Below the pieces are notes generated by a model. The model saw nothing but the letters and a program-made list of their open reading frames with translations. It made no database searches and had not been told where the DNA came from. Shown piece by piece: positions 7,823 through 16,340 of a stretch of 28,058 nucleotides of DNA. The stretch spans positions 1 through 28,058 of IMG/VR virus record IMGVR_UViG_3300042332_000166, one strand, 5' to 3'. A program made the position numbers and the translations under genes. The DNA comes from a virus. Every line of letters begins with the position of its first letter. The first letter of the stretch is position 1.

Positions 7823-9321
7823 AAAGTTGCAAATTCCTCCAACCTCCGAACCCTGCGAGTGCTTTGGGTGATGTCCCGTTCCACCACATAGGCTCGCATC
7901 GGTGATGAGCCTTGGCCTTGGCCTGCCGAGAGTTCGCCCGTTCCGAGGTTGGTCGTTTGTGGGTTCGCAAAGATGGGCGGTGGTGCTGCGCTTGCTCCTG
8001 CACCCGTTACGTCTGCACCGGGAGAACCTGCTCCTGCTCCGCCTTGGAATTGTTGGGCCTTAATCTTGGCGACGTTTGCAAGACCAGCAGCAAGGGCAAG
8101 ACCCGCTTCCACGAACCTTTGCCCGGGGAATACGGATTCAGTTGGCTTCAAGGCAAGTGCAGAACTGACGGCAAGGTAGGTGTTCACGATGGCTTGGGCT
8201 ATGGATGCAGCCTTGGCGACATTGAAAGCCCGCTTTTGTGCTGCTTCGCTCTTTCCAGCCGATGCGATGATGATGTCGTTGATAACCCCAAAGGACTGAC
8301 CGACGTATTTCTCACGCAATCCAGCAAGGTCTTGCTCACGCTGGGCTTGGCCCATCTTGGATTTTGCGTCAGCCGTGTCCACCTGCATCCGCCTTTGTGC
8401 TTCGGCTTGCATCGCTTTGATTTGCAGTTGCTCCTGCTCGCTTAACCTATCCAACTCCATTTCGTAGAGTTGCAGGTTCAAGTCCTCCACGAACTTGATG
8501 ATGGCGTTGTTTTCCTCTCTCAACCGCTCCAAACGCTTTTGGGTGGCCTCTGCTTCCTTGCGTTGGCGTTCTTTGACCTGTGCCTCCCTCCTTTGGTCTG
8601 CTGCGATTTGGGCGTTCGTGTGGGCTTCGTATGCATCCCGGTAATTGGAGAGGGCTGCTTCTTCACGCAACAACGCCTGCTCCCTCGCTTTCGCTGCGAT
8701 GGCCGGGTCGGGTAGGTTCAGGAACCTGCGGACCGCTGCGGTGAGGTCGTCCCACTTGGCGATAAGTAGCCCTACGGCTGCAATGGCCGCACCGATACCC
8801 GTAGCAAGGAGGGCGATTCTAAACGCCTTCATAGCCCCGGTACTTGCCCCGACTGCTGTTGCGTAGAGGGCTTGTGCTGCTGCCTGCCCTTGGGTGATTA
8901 GAATAGAGTCCTTGTTGAGCAGGTTGGCTACCTGCTGCACTCCAGTAGCGAGAGCCATGGCCCCTTGGACCTTGAGCAACGATTTCTGCAAGTCCTCGTT
9001 CTCGGAGCCGAACAACGCTGCTGCACCTTGGGCGATTTGAAACCCTGCCGTTATCCCCTGCACCGCTGAAACAACGGTGTCAATCCTTACGGTGTCGCTT
9101 GCAAGGGTCTTGATTCGCTGCGAGGTGTCCCCAATTTGGTCTTTGAGTTTTCCCGCTTCGGCCTCCATTTGTTTGAACGCCTTCGTGCCTTCTTGTCCCG
9201 CCAAGGACATATCAATAAGCGTCTTTTGGAGTTCCCTGAGCCGTTGTTTAGCACTCGTCGTGCCTTGTGCGGTTGAGTCTTTAAGCCCTACTTCGAGGAC
9301 GATTTCTTTAGTAACTGCCAT
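7813..9321 (-). CDS. Tail tape measure protein
   Basis: A 502-residue protein dominated by alpha helix. Residues 20-160 are Ala/Gln-rich helices, residues 167-189 (AFRIALLATGIGAAIAAVGL) are strongly hydrophobic, as in the membrane-active part of tape measure proteins, and residues about 207-345 form a charged coiled coil rich in Arg, Glu, Gln and Ala. A second Ala-rich helix (residues about 355-425) leads to a Gly/Ala/Pro linker and the C-terminal segment MRAYVVERDITQSTRRVRRL. Tape measure proteins span the tail tube lumen and set tail length; 502 residues is short and suggests a short to moderate tail. It precedes the protease gene directly, which is unusual for this gene type. Confidence 0.8.
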   Translation of the reverse strand: MAVTKEIVLEVGLKDSTAQGTTSAKQRLRELQKTLIDMSLAGQEGTKAFKQMEAEAGKLKDQIGDTSQRIKTLASDTVRIDTVVSAVQGITAGFQIAQGAAALFGSENEDLQKSLLKVQGAMALATGVQQVANLLNKDSILITQGQAAAQALYATAVGASTGAMKAFRIALLATGIGAAIAAVGLLIAKWDDLTAAVRRFLNLPDPAIAAKAREQALLREEAALSNYRDAYEAHTNAQIAADQRREAQVKERQRKEAEATQKRLERLREENNAIIKFVEDLNLQLYEMELDRLSEQEQLQIKAMQAEAQRRMQVDTADAKSKMGQAQREQDLAGLREKYVGQSFGVINDIIIASAGKSEAAQKRAFNVAKAASIAQAIVNTYLAVSSALALKPTESVFPGQRFVEAGLALAAGLANVAKIKAQQFQGGAGAGSPGADVTGAGASAAPPPIFANPQTTNLGTGELSAGQGQGSSPMRAYVVERDITQSTRRVRRLEEFATLGA

Positions 9322-9327
9322 AGTTTT

Positions 9328-11727
9328 TTATTTGTCTGCCCATGCTGGTAATCCCGACACAACCTCCAAGACCTGACCTTCGGTTCCTATTCCCAAGTTG
9401 ACCCAATCGGCTCCGTCCCAATACTTGATGTCCCCTGCTGCATCGCCCGGGGTATAGCCTTCACCTGCTGGACCGACTGCACCCGTTGCTCCAGTCGCAC
9501 CCGTTTCACCCGGAGGACCTGCAACCGCTGGGAGTTCTTTGACCGATGGAATCGGGGGGACTTCGTTCGGGTAATCCGAGTCCGTTGCCGGAACAGGGCC
9601 GTCGTAGGGTAGGTAGCCAATTTGCTTGAACACGAACTCGGTCAAGTTGAGAATCCTGCGAAGGGTTACCCGGCAAGGCTTCTGCTGACCTATCTCGTAG
9701 TCCCTTACCTCTAACAACCGCCAACGGACCCCTCCGTAGTAGATGGGAGTGCGAAAGTCGAGTTGGCTGATGTCCACGGCATTGAGCATAATGGACAACT
9801 CCAACTGCATCGCTTCACGGCTGACCGTTTCTTGAATAAAATTCCACCAATAGATGTTGAAGAGGTTGTTGTTCGTGTATAGGTAGGGGTCGCTATTTGC
9901 GGCGACATTCACCGCATAGTACAACTGCTTGGGGATTCCAAAAGCAAGGTCGAAGTTTGCGTCGTAGGGGTTGTCAAGGTGGCTGACGAATGGCAGGCTC
10001 AACAACGATTCTGCGAGTGCTACCGAACCGCTGACCCCGTATTGGTAGGCCCACGTCGTCGGGGCTTCGATAAGGTTGTATTGGGCTATGCGGTAACCGC
10101 TCTGCAAGGTCTTGATGGTTCCTGATAAAGCGGAGCCGTCCAAGTCCCAAACCCTTGCAACGACCTTATCCGTTGTGAAGTTTGCAGGGATTAGAGTGCT
10201 GCAAGAGAGTTCAACGACGTTCTCTCCTTTGCCGTAGAAGTTGTCGGTCGTGAAGATTCGCCCTCCGTAGCCTTCCTTCGCCAATGGGTAGTTCGACTTG
10301 TCCAACTTTGACAAATAGTCCCCGGCATCCTTGTACTTGAACACGATAGTCTTGTACTGATTCGGGTCCCCGTTCGTGATGTTCTGCTCTGCATTCTCAT
10401 CCGATTTCTGCGACCAGTCAACCACTCCGCTGGAGTAGAAGTCCACCCAAGGCTCCACGATGAGGTTCTTGGGGTCGGATGGGTCCGGCATGAAGTAGAG
10501 GTTGAACATCTTTTGCAGGTCTTGCAGAAGGTCCGATTGCTTCACGTCAGCAGGCAGGGCGGTCCTCATGTCAACCGTGTGCAATGTTTGAGGGTTCTCC
10601 AAGCACTCCCATAGGACCGTTGCCCCGGACTGAATAGTGCCAGCACCTCCCGAAAATGGAGTCGTGAAAACGATGCCTATGTTTGCGGTCGTGTTTGCAG
10701 GAATGGTTACGTTTGGGAAAGTAACCGAGTTGTTTGAGAATATGTTTATGCCCGTGATGACCTGATTATCCGTAGAGTTGGTCAGGTTTCGGATACTCAT
10801 ATTTGCAACAGGCCTCGGTGCTGCAACAGTTACCCCAAAATTTACCGTTATGTTCCAACGAGTTGGGAACGAAGGCGCAACAAAGGTGCTTGACGAAGGA
10901 ACCCAATATCCGGGGCGGTCGTAATAACTTCCTGTTTCGTCTTGGAACTGCATCGTGTAGTTGATGTTTCCCGATGCGCTAATAGTTCCTGTACTTGCTA
11001 CGAAAATCGTTGACCCCGATAAGTTCAGTATTGCTTCCCCGGCAGCGTATGGAATGACCAACTTGCCGAACCGCTCCGAGTTAAAGAACTCCGATGTGTA
11101 CCGATACCCTGCCTGTGCGAAGATGAGGTCCACCATCTTCTTCACATAAATGCTTGGGGTCATCTTGTAAAAGGGAACCGAAAACCATCCCTGCGTAACC
11201 ACATCGGTATATCCGTAGGAATCCACCAAGCCGTAAACGTAACCGCTCGCACCCGATGCGGTCCAAGTCGCAGAAACATGGGCCGAGGTCAGCGTGTGGT
11301 TCATCCCGCTGACCCCAACGGTTGTCGCAAGGAGGTTGCCCTCAATGGACTTGAACAGGCTCACATCGTCCGAGAACAAACCGACTTCGTAGGTTACCTC
11401 GCCCCGGATTTTGGACATGGAAATCAGTTGCAGCACTCCGCTGAACACCTGCACCCCGTCCTCCCACATCGCTGCACGAATCTTCTTGTTCGGTTGGAAC
11501 CCACCCACGAAGGACTGAATGTTGTAGGCATGACCAAAGCAGTCCCTGTTGGTTGGCGTGTTTGGTAGGGTTATCGTCTTGGAGAAAGACCCCCTTCGCT
11601 TGGTGATGTCGGCAATGTCCTCCACCGAAAATGTCAGGGCGATGTCAATCTCGCCCATGGTGTCAAGGACGTAGGGAACCTCTGCGTTTGATTCGTTGAG
11701 AGGGTAGGCGATGAGGGTTACGCTCAT
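9328..11727 (-). CDS. Large tail/baseplate protein with collagen-like stalk
   Basis: A 799-residue protein. Residues about 1-130 form a distinctive domain (GEIDIALTFSVEDIADITKR, GSFSKTITLPNTPTNR, then AAMWEDGVQVFSGVLQL) that looks like a distal tail or baseplate hub module. The middle is beta-rich and Asn/Thr-rich. Residues 737-757 are seven G-X-Y triplets, GPP GET GAT GAT GAV GPA GEG, a short collagen-like trimeric stalk, followed by a tip with IKYWDGADWVNLGIG and GQVLEVVSGLPAWA, a pattern seen at the ends of phage fibre proteins. It probably sits at the tail tip and contributes to host recognition. It overlaps the preceding gene by ATGA. Confidence 0.65.
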   Translation of the reverse strand: MSVTLIAYPLNESNAEVPYVLDTMGEIDIALTFSVEDIADITKRRGSFSKTITLPNTPTNRDCFGHAYNIQSFVGGFQPNKKIRAAMWEDGVQVFSGVLQLISMSKIRGEVTYEVGLFSDDVSLFKSIEGNLLATTVGVSGMNHTLTSAHVSATWTASGASGYVYGLVDSYGYTDVVTQGWFSVPFYKMTPSIYVKKMVDLIFAQAGYRYTSEFFNSERFGKLVIPYAAGEAILNLSGSTIFVASTGTISASGNINYTMQFQDETGSYYDRPGYWVPSSSTFVAPSFPTRWNITVNFGVTVAAPRPVANMSIRNLTNSTDNQVITGINIFSNNSVTFPNVTIPANTTANIGIVFTTPFSGGAGTIQSGATVLWECLENPQTLHTVDMRTALPADVKQSDLLQDLQKMFNLYFMPDPSDPKNLIVEPWVDFYSSGVVDWSQKSDENAEQNITNGDPNQYKTIVFKYKDAGDYLSKLDKSNYPLAKEGYGGRIFTTDNFYGKGENVVELSCSTLIPANFTTDKVVARVWDLDGSALSGTIKTLQSGYRIAQYNLIEAPTTWAYQYGVSGSVALAESLLSLPFVSHLDNPYDANFDLAFGIPKQLYYAVNVAANSDPYLYTNNNLFNIYWWNFIQETVSREAMQLELSIMLNAVDISQLDFRTPIYYGGVRWRLLEVRDYEIGQQKPCRVTLRRILNLTEFVFKQIGYLPYDGPVPATDSDYPNEVPPIPSVKELPAVAGPPGETGATGATGAVGPAGEGYTPGDAAGDIKYWDGADWVNLGIGTEGQVLEVVSGLPAWADK

Positions 11728-13022
11728 AGGATGTTGTTCTTGTAAGCAACTGCAACCTCGACCTGCAACTGGGTAAGGCGGTCGTTCCTGCGAGTCGTGA
11801 ATTGGTAAGTGTTGGCGTTCACAATTGCTTCAACGAGTTGCCCATCCAGTTCAAGCCATACCTGCCCCGACCTGACCATCTCGATAAGCCATGCAGACTC
11901 GGCATCGGTCAGCCAATCGGAGTTGAGGGCGTAAACGTAGTCGAACTCCCCTGCCCACACCTTGTCGTAGGTGGTGGTCGCATAAACGTCCGAATTATAG
12001 CCGAAGGTCTGCCGGGTAATGTTGGCCCTCTTGCGGTTCTTAAGTGTAAAGACATACGCATCAAGCCCGCCCCACTTGTTTTGGAAGTGAACCGGGATGG
12101 AGTTGAATCGCTCGCAAAGCCCCTTGATGTAGGTGTACTCCTGACCAAAAGCGTCGTAGTTGTCCTCGTATAGTTCGTTGAATCGTTCCTCCAAGCAGAA
12201 TGAACTTTCGGCTGGGTCGGCTCCATCCGCATCGCAGCGTTGGTTAAAGTCGTTCCAAGCGGAGTCCCCAAAGGCGATGGTGTAGTATTCGCCTTCATTG
12301 GACGGGAATAGGTACTCACCGCTGAACCCGTCGCTGGCTTGCCCCGAAGTCAATGCCCGGATATTGGACGGCCCTGCACCAAAGCGGACGACTTGCTGCA
12401 CCGCTGGTTGGCCGTTGTTGACCGTGTAAACCCGTGTAAGCGTACCCCCTGCCGTGTAGTAGCGAATGAGGGCTTTGTCAAAGTTGGCCGTCGTGGTTCC
12501 CTTCCCTTGAGCGAGCCACCTCGCTTCGGTGTTGGAATGCCATACGAATCGGGTCGGGGTGGTCAAAGCCAAACTACCCAAAAGCGTACCCGAAGGGAAT
12601 CGAGTCGCAGAATTGTAGGACTGGAACTCTAACTGCTCCAAGTTCCCTGCAAAGGCAACATTCCCCGACACGGTGGTAACGGTTCCCGTCTGCACGACAG
12701 GCGTGTTCCCGTATTCGTCGAAGAAGTCCAAGCGATACCCCGAATAATAACCCGAATGATTGCTGAATGCGGTCTGCGTCAGCGATGGCTTGGTCGGTGC
12801 AATTAAGGTTTCAACGACCTTGGCGACATCGAAGAATCCTTGGTTGGTAATCGGCAATTTATCGCACTTTAACCGGGCGTATGTACTCCCTGCACTGTCT
12901 TTGACATCGCAAACGAATCGGTAATTAGGCTGGGCTATTTGGTCGCTGCTGACCTTGAAGAGCATCTTGTTGTAAACGGGTGTAGCCACTTGGGGCGACC
13001 CGGAAAGGACTGTTACTGCCAT
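11724..13022 (-). CDS. Tail/baseplate structural protein
   Basis: A 432-residue protein with few charged helices and many beta-strand-like segments, beginning MAVTVLSGSPQVATPVYNKM. The C-terminal part includes a Trp-rich stretch (WLTDAESAWLIEMVRSGQVW) and ends in a strand-rich segment (RRNDRLTQLQVEVAVAYKNN). Its place between the gp10-like protein and the large collagen-stalk protein, with an ATGA overlap to the latter, suggests a partner in the tail tip or baseplate. I do not recognise a specific enzymatic domain. Four Cys cluster loosely at residues about 260-310 (RCDADGADPAESSFCLEERF is part of this). Confidence 0.6.
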   Translation of the reverse strand: MAVTVLSGSPQVATPVYNKMLFKVSSDQIAQPNYRFVCDVKDSAGSTYARLKCDKLPITNQGFFDVAKVVETLIAPTKPSLTQTAFSNHSGYYSGYRLDFFDEYGNTPVVQTGTVTTVSGNVAFAGNLEQLEFQSYNSATRFPSGTLLGSLALTTPTRFVWHSNTEARWLAQGKGTTTANFDKALIRYYTAGGTLTRVYTVNNGQPAVQQVVRFGAGPSNIRALTSGQASDGFSGEYLFPSNEGEYYTIAFGDSAWNDFNQRCDADGADPAESSFCLEERFNELYEDNYDAFGQEYTYIKGLCERFNSIPVHFQNKWGGLDAYVFTLKNRKRANITRQTFGYNSDVYATTTYDKVWAGEFDYVYALNSDWLTDAESAWLIEMVRSGQVWLELDGQLVEAIVNANTYQFTTRRNDRLTQLQVEVAVAYKNNIL

Positions 13023-13023
13023 T

Positions 13024-13671
13024 TTATAGTTTGGTTGCTACGCTTATGGATTTGCCAAGGGTTTCAGCGATGGTGTTCACCAAAACGTCTATCATTTCGG
13101 GGGATAGGGCGTTAGACATGAAGTTCGTGGCCCGTGTCCCTCGTTGGAATACCCAATAGGCAACCGACCTGCCATCCACCAATCCCTGCTCTTGCTTCGT
13201 CCGCATCCGCTTGAGTTCACGGGAATAGGTTGGCACAACTGCTTTTTCCTTGTTGGCTATCCAATCGGCCATGGCTTGGGCAGGTGGGTACTTGTCCCTG
13301 TATTGGAATGGCGACCTTGGAGCCTTTAGGCTTGACGTTTTGCCTCGCACCCCTTGGTCAACATACTTCCAATAGGGGTTGGCCATGATAGCCACGACGA
13401 TTTGCTTTGCGGATAGTTCGATGTCTTCGGGGGCGATGGATGCCGATAGCGTTCCCCCTGCATTTGCGTTGGCTGCTTCGAGGTTTTTCTTCGCAAGTTC
13501 AATGACCCGTTCAATCCATTTGACCAGCACGTCGTGGGTTGGCGACTTGCCTCCACCTTTCGGGCCAACGACTGAACCAATCCCCTCCAAAGCGGTTTCG
13601 TCGATGCCCTTCATCGAACCGCTGCCGAACTTGCCTACGGGCTTACCATTGGCGAGGATGGTTGTTTCCAT
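13024..13671 (-). CDS. HK97 gp10-like tail completion/neck protein
   Basis: A 215-residue protein. The N-terminal 45 residues are Gly/Lys-rich (GPKGGGKSPTHDVL), then two helices, then NPYWKYVDQGVRGK (about residues 98-111) and, near the end, AYWVFQRGTRATNFMSNALS followed by a helix. A Tyr/Trp-Val-x-x-Gly pattern, an intervening loop with a Pro, and a final F-x-x-AL plus helix are features of gp10-like proteins that cap or complete the tail tube. This family assignment is moderate. It follows the tail chaperone gene; its start at 13671 has the GGACATTTACC-N3-ATG leader also seen at the protease gene. Confidence 0.5.
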   Translation of the reverse strand: METTILANGKPVGKFGSGSMKGIDETALEGIGSVVGPKGGGKSPTHDVLVKWIERVIELAKKNLEAANANAGGTLSASIAPEDIELSAKQIVVAIMANPYWKYVDQGVRGKTSSLKAPRSPFQYRDKYPPAQAMADWIANKEKAVVPTYSRELKRMRTKQEQGLVDGRSVAYWVFQRGTRATNFMSNALSPEMIDVLVNTIAETLGKSISVATKL

Positions 13672-13674
13672 GTG

Positions 13675-13685
13675 GGTAAATGTCC
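13675..13685 (-). promoter_or_regulatory. Leader element GGACATTTACC, three bases before ATG
   Basis: The minus strand reads GGACATTTACC-N3-ATG both here and before the protease gene (7803-7813), with identical spacing. It is the ACATTTAC half of the longer leader element; the GGCAT half is replaced by a G run. Confidence 0.3.
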
Positions 13686-13702
13686 CCCGTGCTGGAATGT
13701 GT

Positions 13703-13960
13703 CTATCTGCGCCTCGCTCGCTCCGCCTCCATCCGTTCGGCTTCCAAAATGTCGTGAATCAGGAGCGCATAGTTCAAAAACTCCACCGCCTTCATCGCAA
13801 AGATGGCATCGAACTTGAGAACGTCCTTGTTAGCCATCCTCCACACGACCATCAGCCAACCGTACCCTGCGAGAGGGCTTACGTCAACTCCCCTGCCTTC
13901 GTCATCAGGTGCTTGGAATAGTCGCTCAAAACTTTCAAGTAGGGTTCGGAACTTAACAAA
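13703..13960 (-). CDS. Tail assembly chaperone frameshift extension (T-like part)
   Basis: An open stretch in the -1 frame relative to the chaperone gene at 13879-14448. It can be joined after Phe163 through a run of nine T (13958-13966, read on the minus strand as T-TTT-TTT-TTG), giving a fusion of about 248 residues. The 85 added residues begin FVKFRTLLESFERLFQ and include GWLMVVWRMANKDVLKFD and a helical, Arg/Glu-rich end. Many siphoviruses make a G protein and a longer G-T fusion this way. An independent start at an internal ATG (for example 13837) is the alternative. Translation should be treated as join(14448..13960, 13960..13703). Confidence 0.55.
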   Translation of the reverse strand, partial: FVKFRTLLESFERLFQAPDDEGRGVDVSPLAGYGWLMVVWRMANKDVLKFDAIFAMKAVEFLNYALLIHDILEAERMEAERARRR

Positions 13961-14448
13961 AAAAAACTGACAACCCCCCAAACGTCCCCCACCTTGGCGT
14001 GTTTCTTCATCAGTTCGGCCCGCTCTGCATGGGCAGCCCCGTCGTATTTCTTGGGGAAGAATCCGAATAACCCACCTTCCCTGCACAAGGTCGCCATGAT
14101 TCGATGAAGGTTCTGCAACAACTGCTTTTCGTCGGTCGTGTTTGCGTCCATTAACTCTATCAACTGCCCAGCCGTCAACTCATCCGTGAACACGGTAGGT
14201 ATCCACCACTTGCCCCCGGCTTTGAACTTTCGCTTGTACCCAAGGGCAGGCAATGCGTTCCACTCGCTTATGATGGCCTTGTAACGCTTTAGGACGCTCT
14301 TGGCGGGCATTTCTCTTACGAGCGATATATCGACCCCCTCAACGATTGCAACGACTCCTGCGCGCTTGTCGTAGTCCCCAAGGACGCTTGAAAACTCAAT
14401 GGCTCCGATGCGTTGGAACTGGTCGATGGTGAGGTCTTGGAGTTTCAT
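13879..14448 (-). CDS. Tail assembly chaperone (G-like), with probable -1 frameshift site
   Basis: A 189-residue soluble helical protein, beginning MKLQDLTIDQFQRIGAIEFS. It has a central WWIPTVFTDELTAGQLIELM region and a conserved-looking GLFGFFPKKYDG segment. Size, helical content and a homopolymer slippery site near the end (13958-13966) with a following -1 open frame are typical of tail assembly chaperones, which bind the tape measure protein during tail assembly. Without a shift the protein ends shortly after with KHLMTKAGELT. The tape measure gene lies three genes downstream rather than next to it. Family recognition is indirect, so another tail role is possible. Confidence 0.6.
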   Translation of the reverse strand: MKLQDLTIDQFQRIGAIEFSSVLGDYDKRAGVVAIVEGVDISLVREMPAKSVLKRYKAIISEWNALPALGYKRKFKAGGKWWIPTVFTDELTAGQLIELMDANTTDEKQLLQNLHRIMATLCREGGLFGFFPKKYDGAAHAERAELMKKHAKVGDVWGVVSFFLLSSEPYLKVLSDYSKHLMTKAGELT

Positions 14449-14451
14449 GGG

Positions 14452-14940
14452 TCAGTAGTTTATGTAGTAGCCGTACACCGCATCCCCAACGAGCAATTTC
14501 AGTTCGGGGTATCTCAACGCCATCACTTCGGGGGTCAGGTCGGGTTGCCAATGCGTTTCGTACACATTCCCTTCCCATTCGCCCTGCCTGTACATATAAG
14601 GCACGGCAATCATGACCCTCTTGCCATTCATTCGGGTAAGCAGGTCCCTCGCCTCGTTAAAGGTTAAATGCTCAAAGACATCGCCCATAATCAGGTAGGT
14701 GTAGGCCGAAAAATCGAACTCACGAATATCCCCAATATGCAGGGTTTGGTAAAGGTCCTGCAAACCGAATCGGCTGACATACGGCTCGTGAATCTCGATG
14801 CCATCCATTTTGATGTCGGGAAGCAGCAGGGCGTAAGTTCCGCAACCGCATCCAATGTCAAGCACCCGGTCGGATTCGGTTAGAACCGAGCGGATATGGT
14901 TGCCAACAAAGTCTTTGTGGAACGGGTGTGAGTAGGGCAT
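14452..14940 (-). CDS. Class I SAM-dependent methyltransferase
   Basis: A 162-residue protein with the glycine-rich SAM-binding motif I VLDIGCGCG (residues 26-34), an acidic residue at the end of strand two (DGIEIHEPYV) and LIMGDVFEHL as motif IV, followed by a helix and strand. This is a compact Rossmann-fold methyltransferase of the type found in glycan and small-molecule modification. The start at 14940 (MPYSHPFHKDF) lies one base after the preceding stop (TAATATG); an ATG at 14961 is also in frame. It is grouped with two glycosyltransferase-like genes, so the acceptor may be a sugar chain, but the substrate is not visible. Confidence 0.78.
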   Translation of the reverse strand: MPYSHPFHKDFVGNHIRSVLTESDRVLDIGCGCGTYALLLPDIKMDGIEIHEPYVSRFGLQDLYQTLHIGDIREFDFSAYTYLIMGDVFEHLTFNEARDLLTRMNGKRVMIAVPYMYRQGEWEGNVYETHWQPDLTPEVMALRYPELKLLVGDAVYGYYINY

Positions 14941-14941
14941 A

Positions 14942-15685
14942 TTATCCGATTTGAAGTCCATCGGCTATCTTCTTGGCCGTGCTGGAGTGGTTTGCTTTGT
15001 CAAGGTATTGCCGGAACTCCCAATCCGAGTTCATCTCAACGGGTGTGATGTAGTAGGGCAGATGCCTGACCTCGTAGGGGGTCATCGTCCTCGCACCGCT
15101 AATGCAGACCTGATAGGTGTCGGCATGGTAGAAGGCGAAGGTCGTATCAACTGGAGCCAAGCGAAGGTTGCCATAGGTCGGTTGCTTGTGGTAGCGATGT
15201 TCAGCAGGTTGGAAGAATAGGGCGTTTTCGGGAACATCGTCAACACGAATGCCGAGGCCAATTTTGTCCTTGACATTGAACTGCACCCCGTTAAAGTCCT
15301 TGGCTTCTTCGTCCCGGTAGATGTAGGGGTACGAAGGCGAATCGTACCAAAGTTCACGCATCCGTACGATGGTGTCGTCAGGGCATCCCGAAAGGTCGAG
15401 GTCGGGGTCGGTTACGATGTAATCGGGGTAGCCAAAATCGGCTTTGATGCGTTTGTCAAATCCGAGCCTCCATGCCACAAGATGTCCCAAGTTCTGCCCC
15501 GTACGAACTACCGAAACGTCCTCATTCCCCTTTAGCGAATCGTACCACTCCAAGGTAGGGCCGTAAGTTGAACCGTTGTCAATGATAATGATAGGACCGC
15601 ATTCCTTCATCCGTTGCAGTTCCTTGACCATTGCCTTGGGCCAAGTGAAAAGATTAAAGTTGGTAATGAGGATAGGGACCTTCAT
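14942..15685 (-). CDS. Glycosyltransferase, family 2-like (GT-A)
   Basis: A 247-residue protein beginning MKVPILITNFNLFTWPKAMV. The N-terminal strand, the IIIIDNGST segment (about residues 32-40) and the metal-binding-like YIVTDPDLDLS (about 89-99, with a D-x-D) are hallmarks of GT-A fold glycosyltransferases of family 2. The C-terminal half (LAPVDTTFAFYHADTYQVC) is less typical. It lies one base after the end of another glycosyltransferase-like gene and directly before a methyltransferase gene. These three genes form a small glycan-modifying block inside the late operon. The acceptor could be a virion protein or a host envelope sugar. Confidence 0.75.
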   Translation of the reverse strand: MKVPILITNFNLFTWPKAMVKELQRMKECGPIIIIDNGSTYGPTLEWYDSLKGNEDVSVVRTGQNLGHLVAWRLGFDKRIKADFGYPDYIVTDPDLDLSGCPDDTIVRMRELWYDSPSYPYIYRDEEAKDFNGVQFNVKDKIGLGIRVDDVPENALFFQPAEHRYHKQPTYGNLRLAPVDTTFAFYHADTYQVCISGARTMTPYEVRHLPYYITPVEMNSDWEFRQYLDKANHSSTAKKIADGLQIG

Positions 15686-15686
15686 G

Positions 15687-16340
15687 CTAAAACGTGATTA
15701 CAAATTTTTCGGGACCCGGCCATCCGGGGTTGGTGTCGTGGACCTTGGTGTCGGGCTTCTTGCCAACCCAATGTTCGGCTTGCCAGCGGTGGTCCCGTAC
15801 AGGTTCGCCCAGTTCCTTGATGTGGCTTGACTTGGCCCACCAATAGGTTCCACCAAAGTAGGGGTAGCCGTCGGGGTTGTTTTGGTCCGCCATGTGGGGG
15901 AACTGCTCCTTGGTTATCCAATGACATCCCACCGCATCCACGCCTTCCAGCAGTTGCAGGCAGCGCTCCCAAGCAACCACGTTGAAGAAGGTCATGCTGC
16001 GATTCCAAAGTTGGTTGATGAGGGACGGGTCGCTTGCCCCCTTGGTATGAGCGTACAGGTACACGGCTTCTTCTTCTTGGCTTGCCCGGTACATCTCGGT
16101 AAGGGTCGCCTGCTCCCAAGCGTTAGTTCGGGTTACCACGACCTTGACCTTATCCGCAACCATCGATCCTTCCAGCACCTCCTTGACCGCCTTTCGTTGT
16201 TCGGGTGGACCGACGATGCCTACACGGATTTCGTCCAAGACATTGATAAGGCCGTAGTTGCAGACCGCCATCATGTGTTGATTCAGGATCAACTGCCAGT
16301 TGCCCCCGCAGTAGATGTGGTAGTAGTGGACGACTTTCAT
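15687..16340 (-). CDS. Glycosyltransferase-like protein
   Basis: A 217-residue protein starting MKVVHYYHIYCGGNWQLILN. It contains AVYLYAHTKGASDPS (about residues 91-105), a His-Thr-Lys-Gly pattern found in a group of phage and capsule-associated glycosyltransferase-like proteins, and YFGGTYWWAKSSHIKELG near the end, which resembles the acceptor-side motif of GT-A enzymes. The start at 16340 overlaps the stop of a 33-residue membrane peptide (TTATGA). The exact family is uncertain; the assignment relies on these two segments and on the adjacent glycosyltransferase and methyltransferase genes. Confidence 0.62.
   Translation of the reverse strand: MKVVHYYHIYCGGNWQLILNQHMMAVCNYGLINVLDEIRVGIVGPPEQRKAVKEVLEGSMVADKVKVVVTRTNAWEQATLTEMYRASQEEEAVYLYAHTKGASDPSLINQLWNRSMTFFNVVAWERCLQLLEGVDAVGCHWITKEQFPHMADQNNPDGYPYFGGTYWWAKSSHIKELGEPVRDHRWQAEHWVGKKPDTKVHDTNPGWPGPEKFVITF

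Noticed and set aside
7800-8003. Longer protease start at 8003
   Set aside because: The extra 68 residues overlap the tape measure gene and have no protease-like character; 7799 follows the shared leader.
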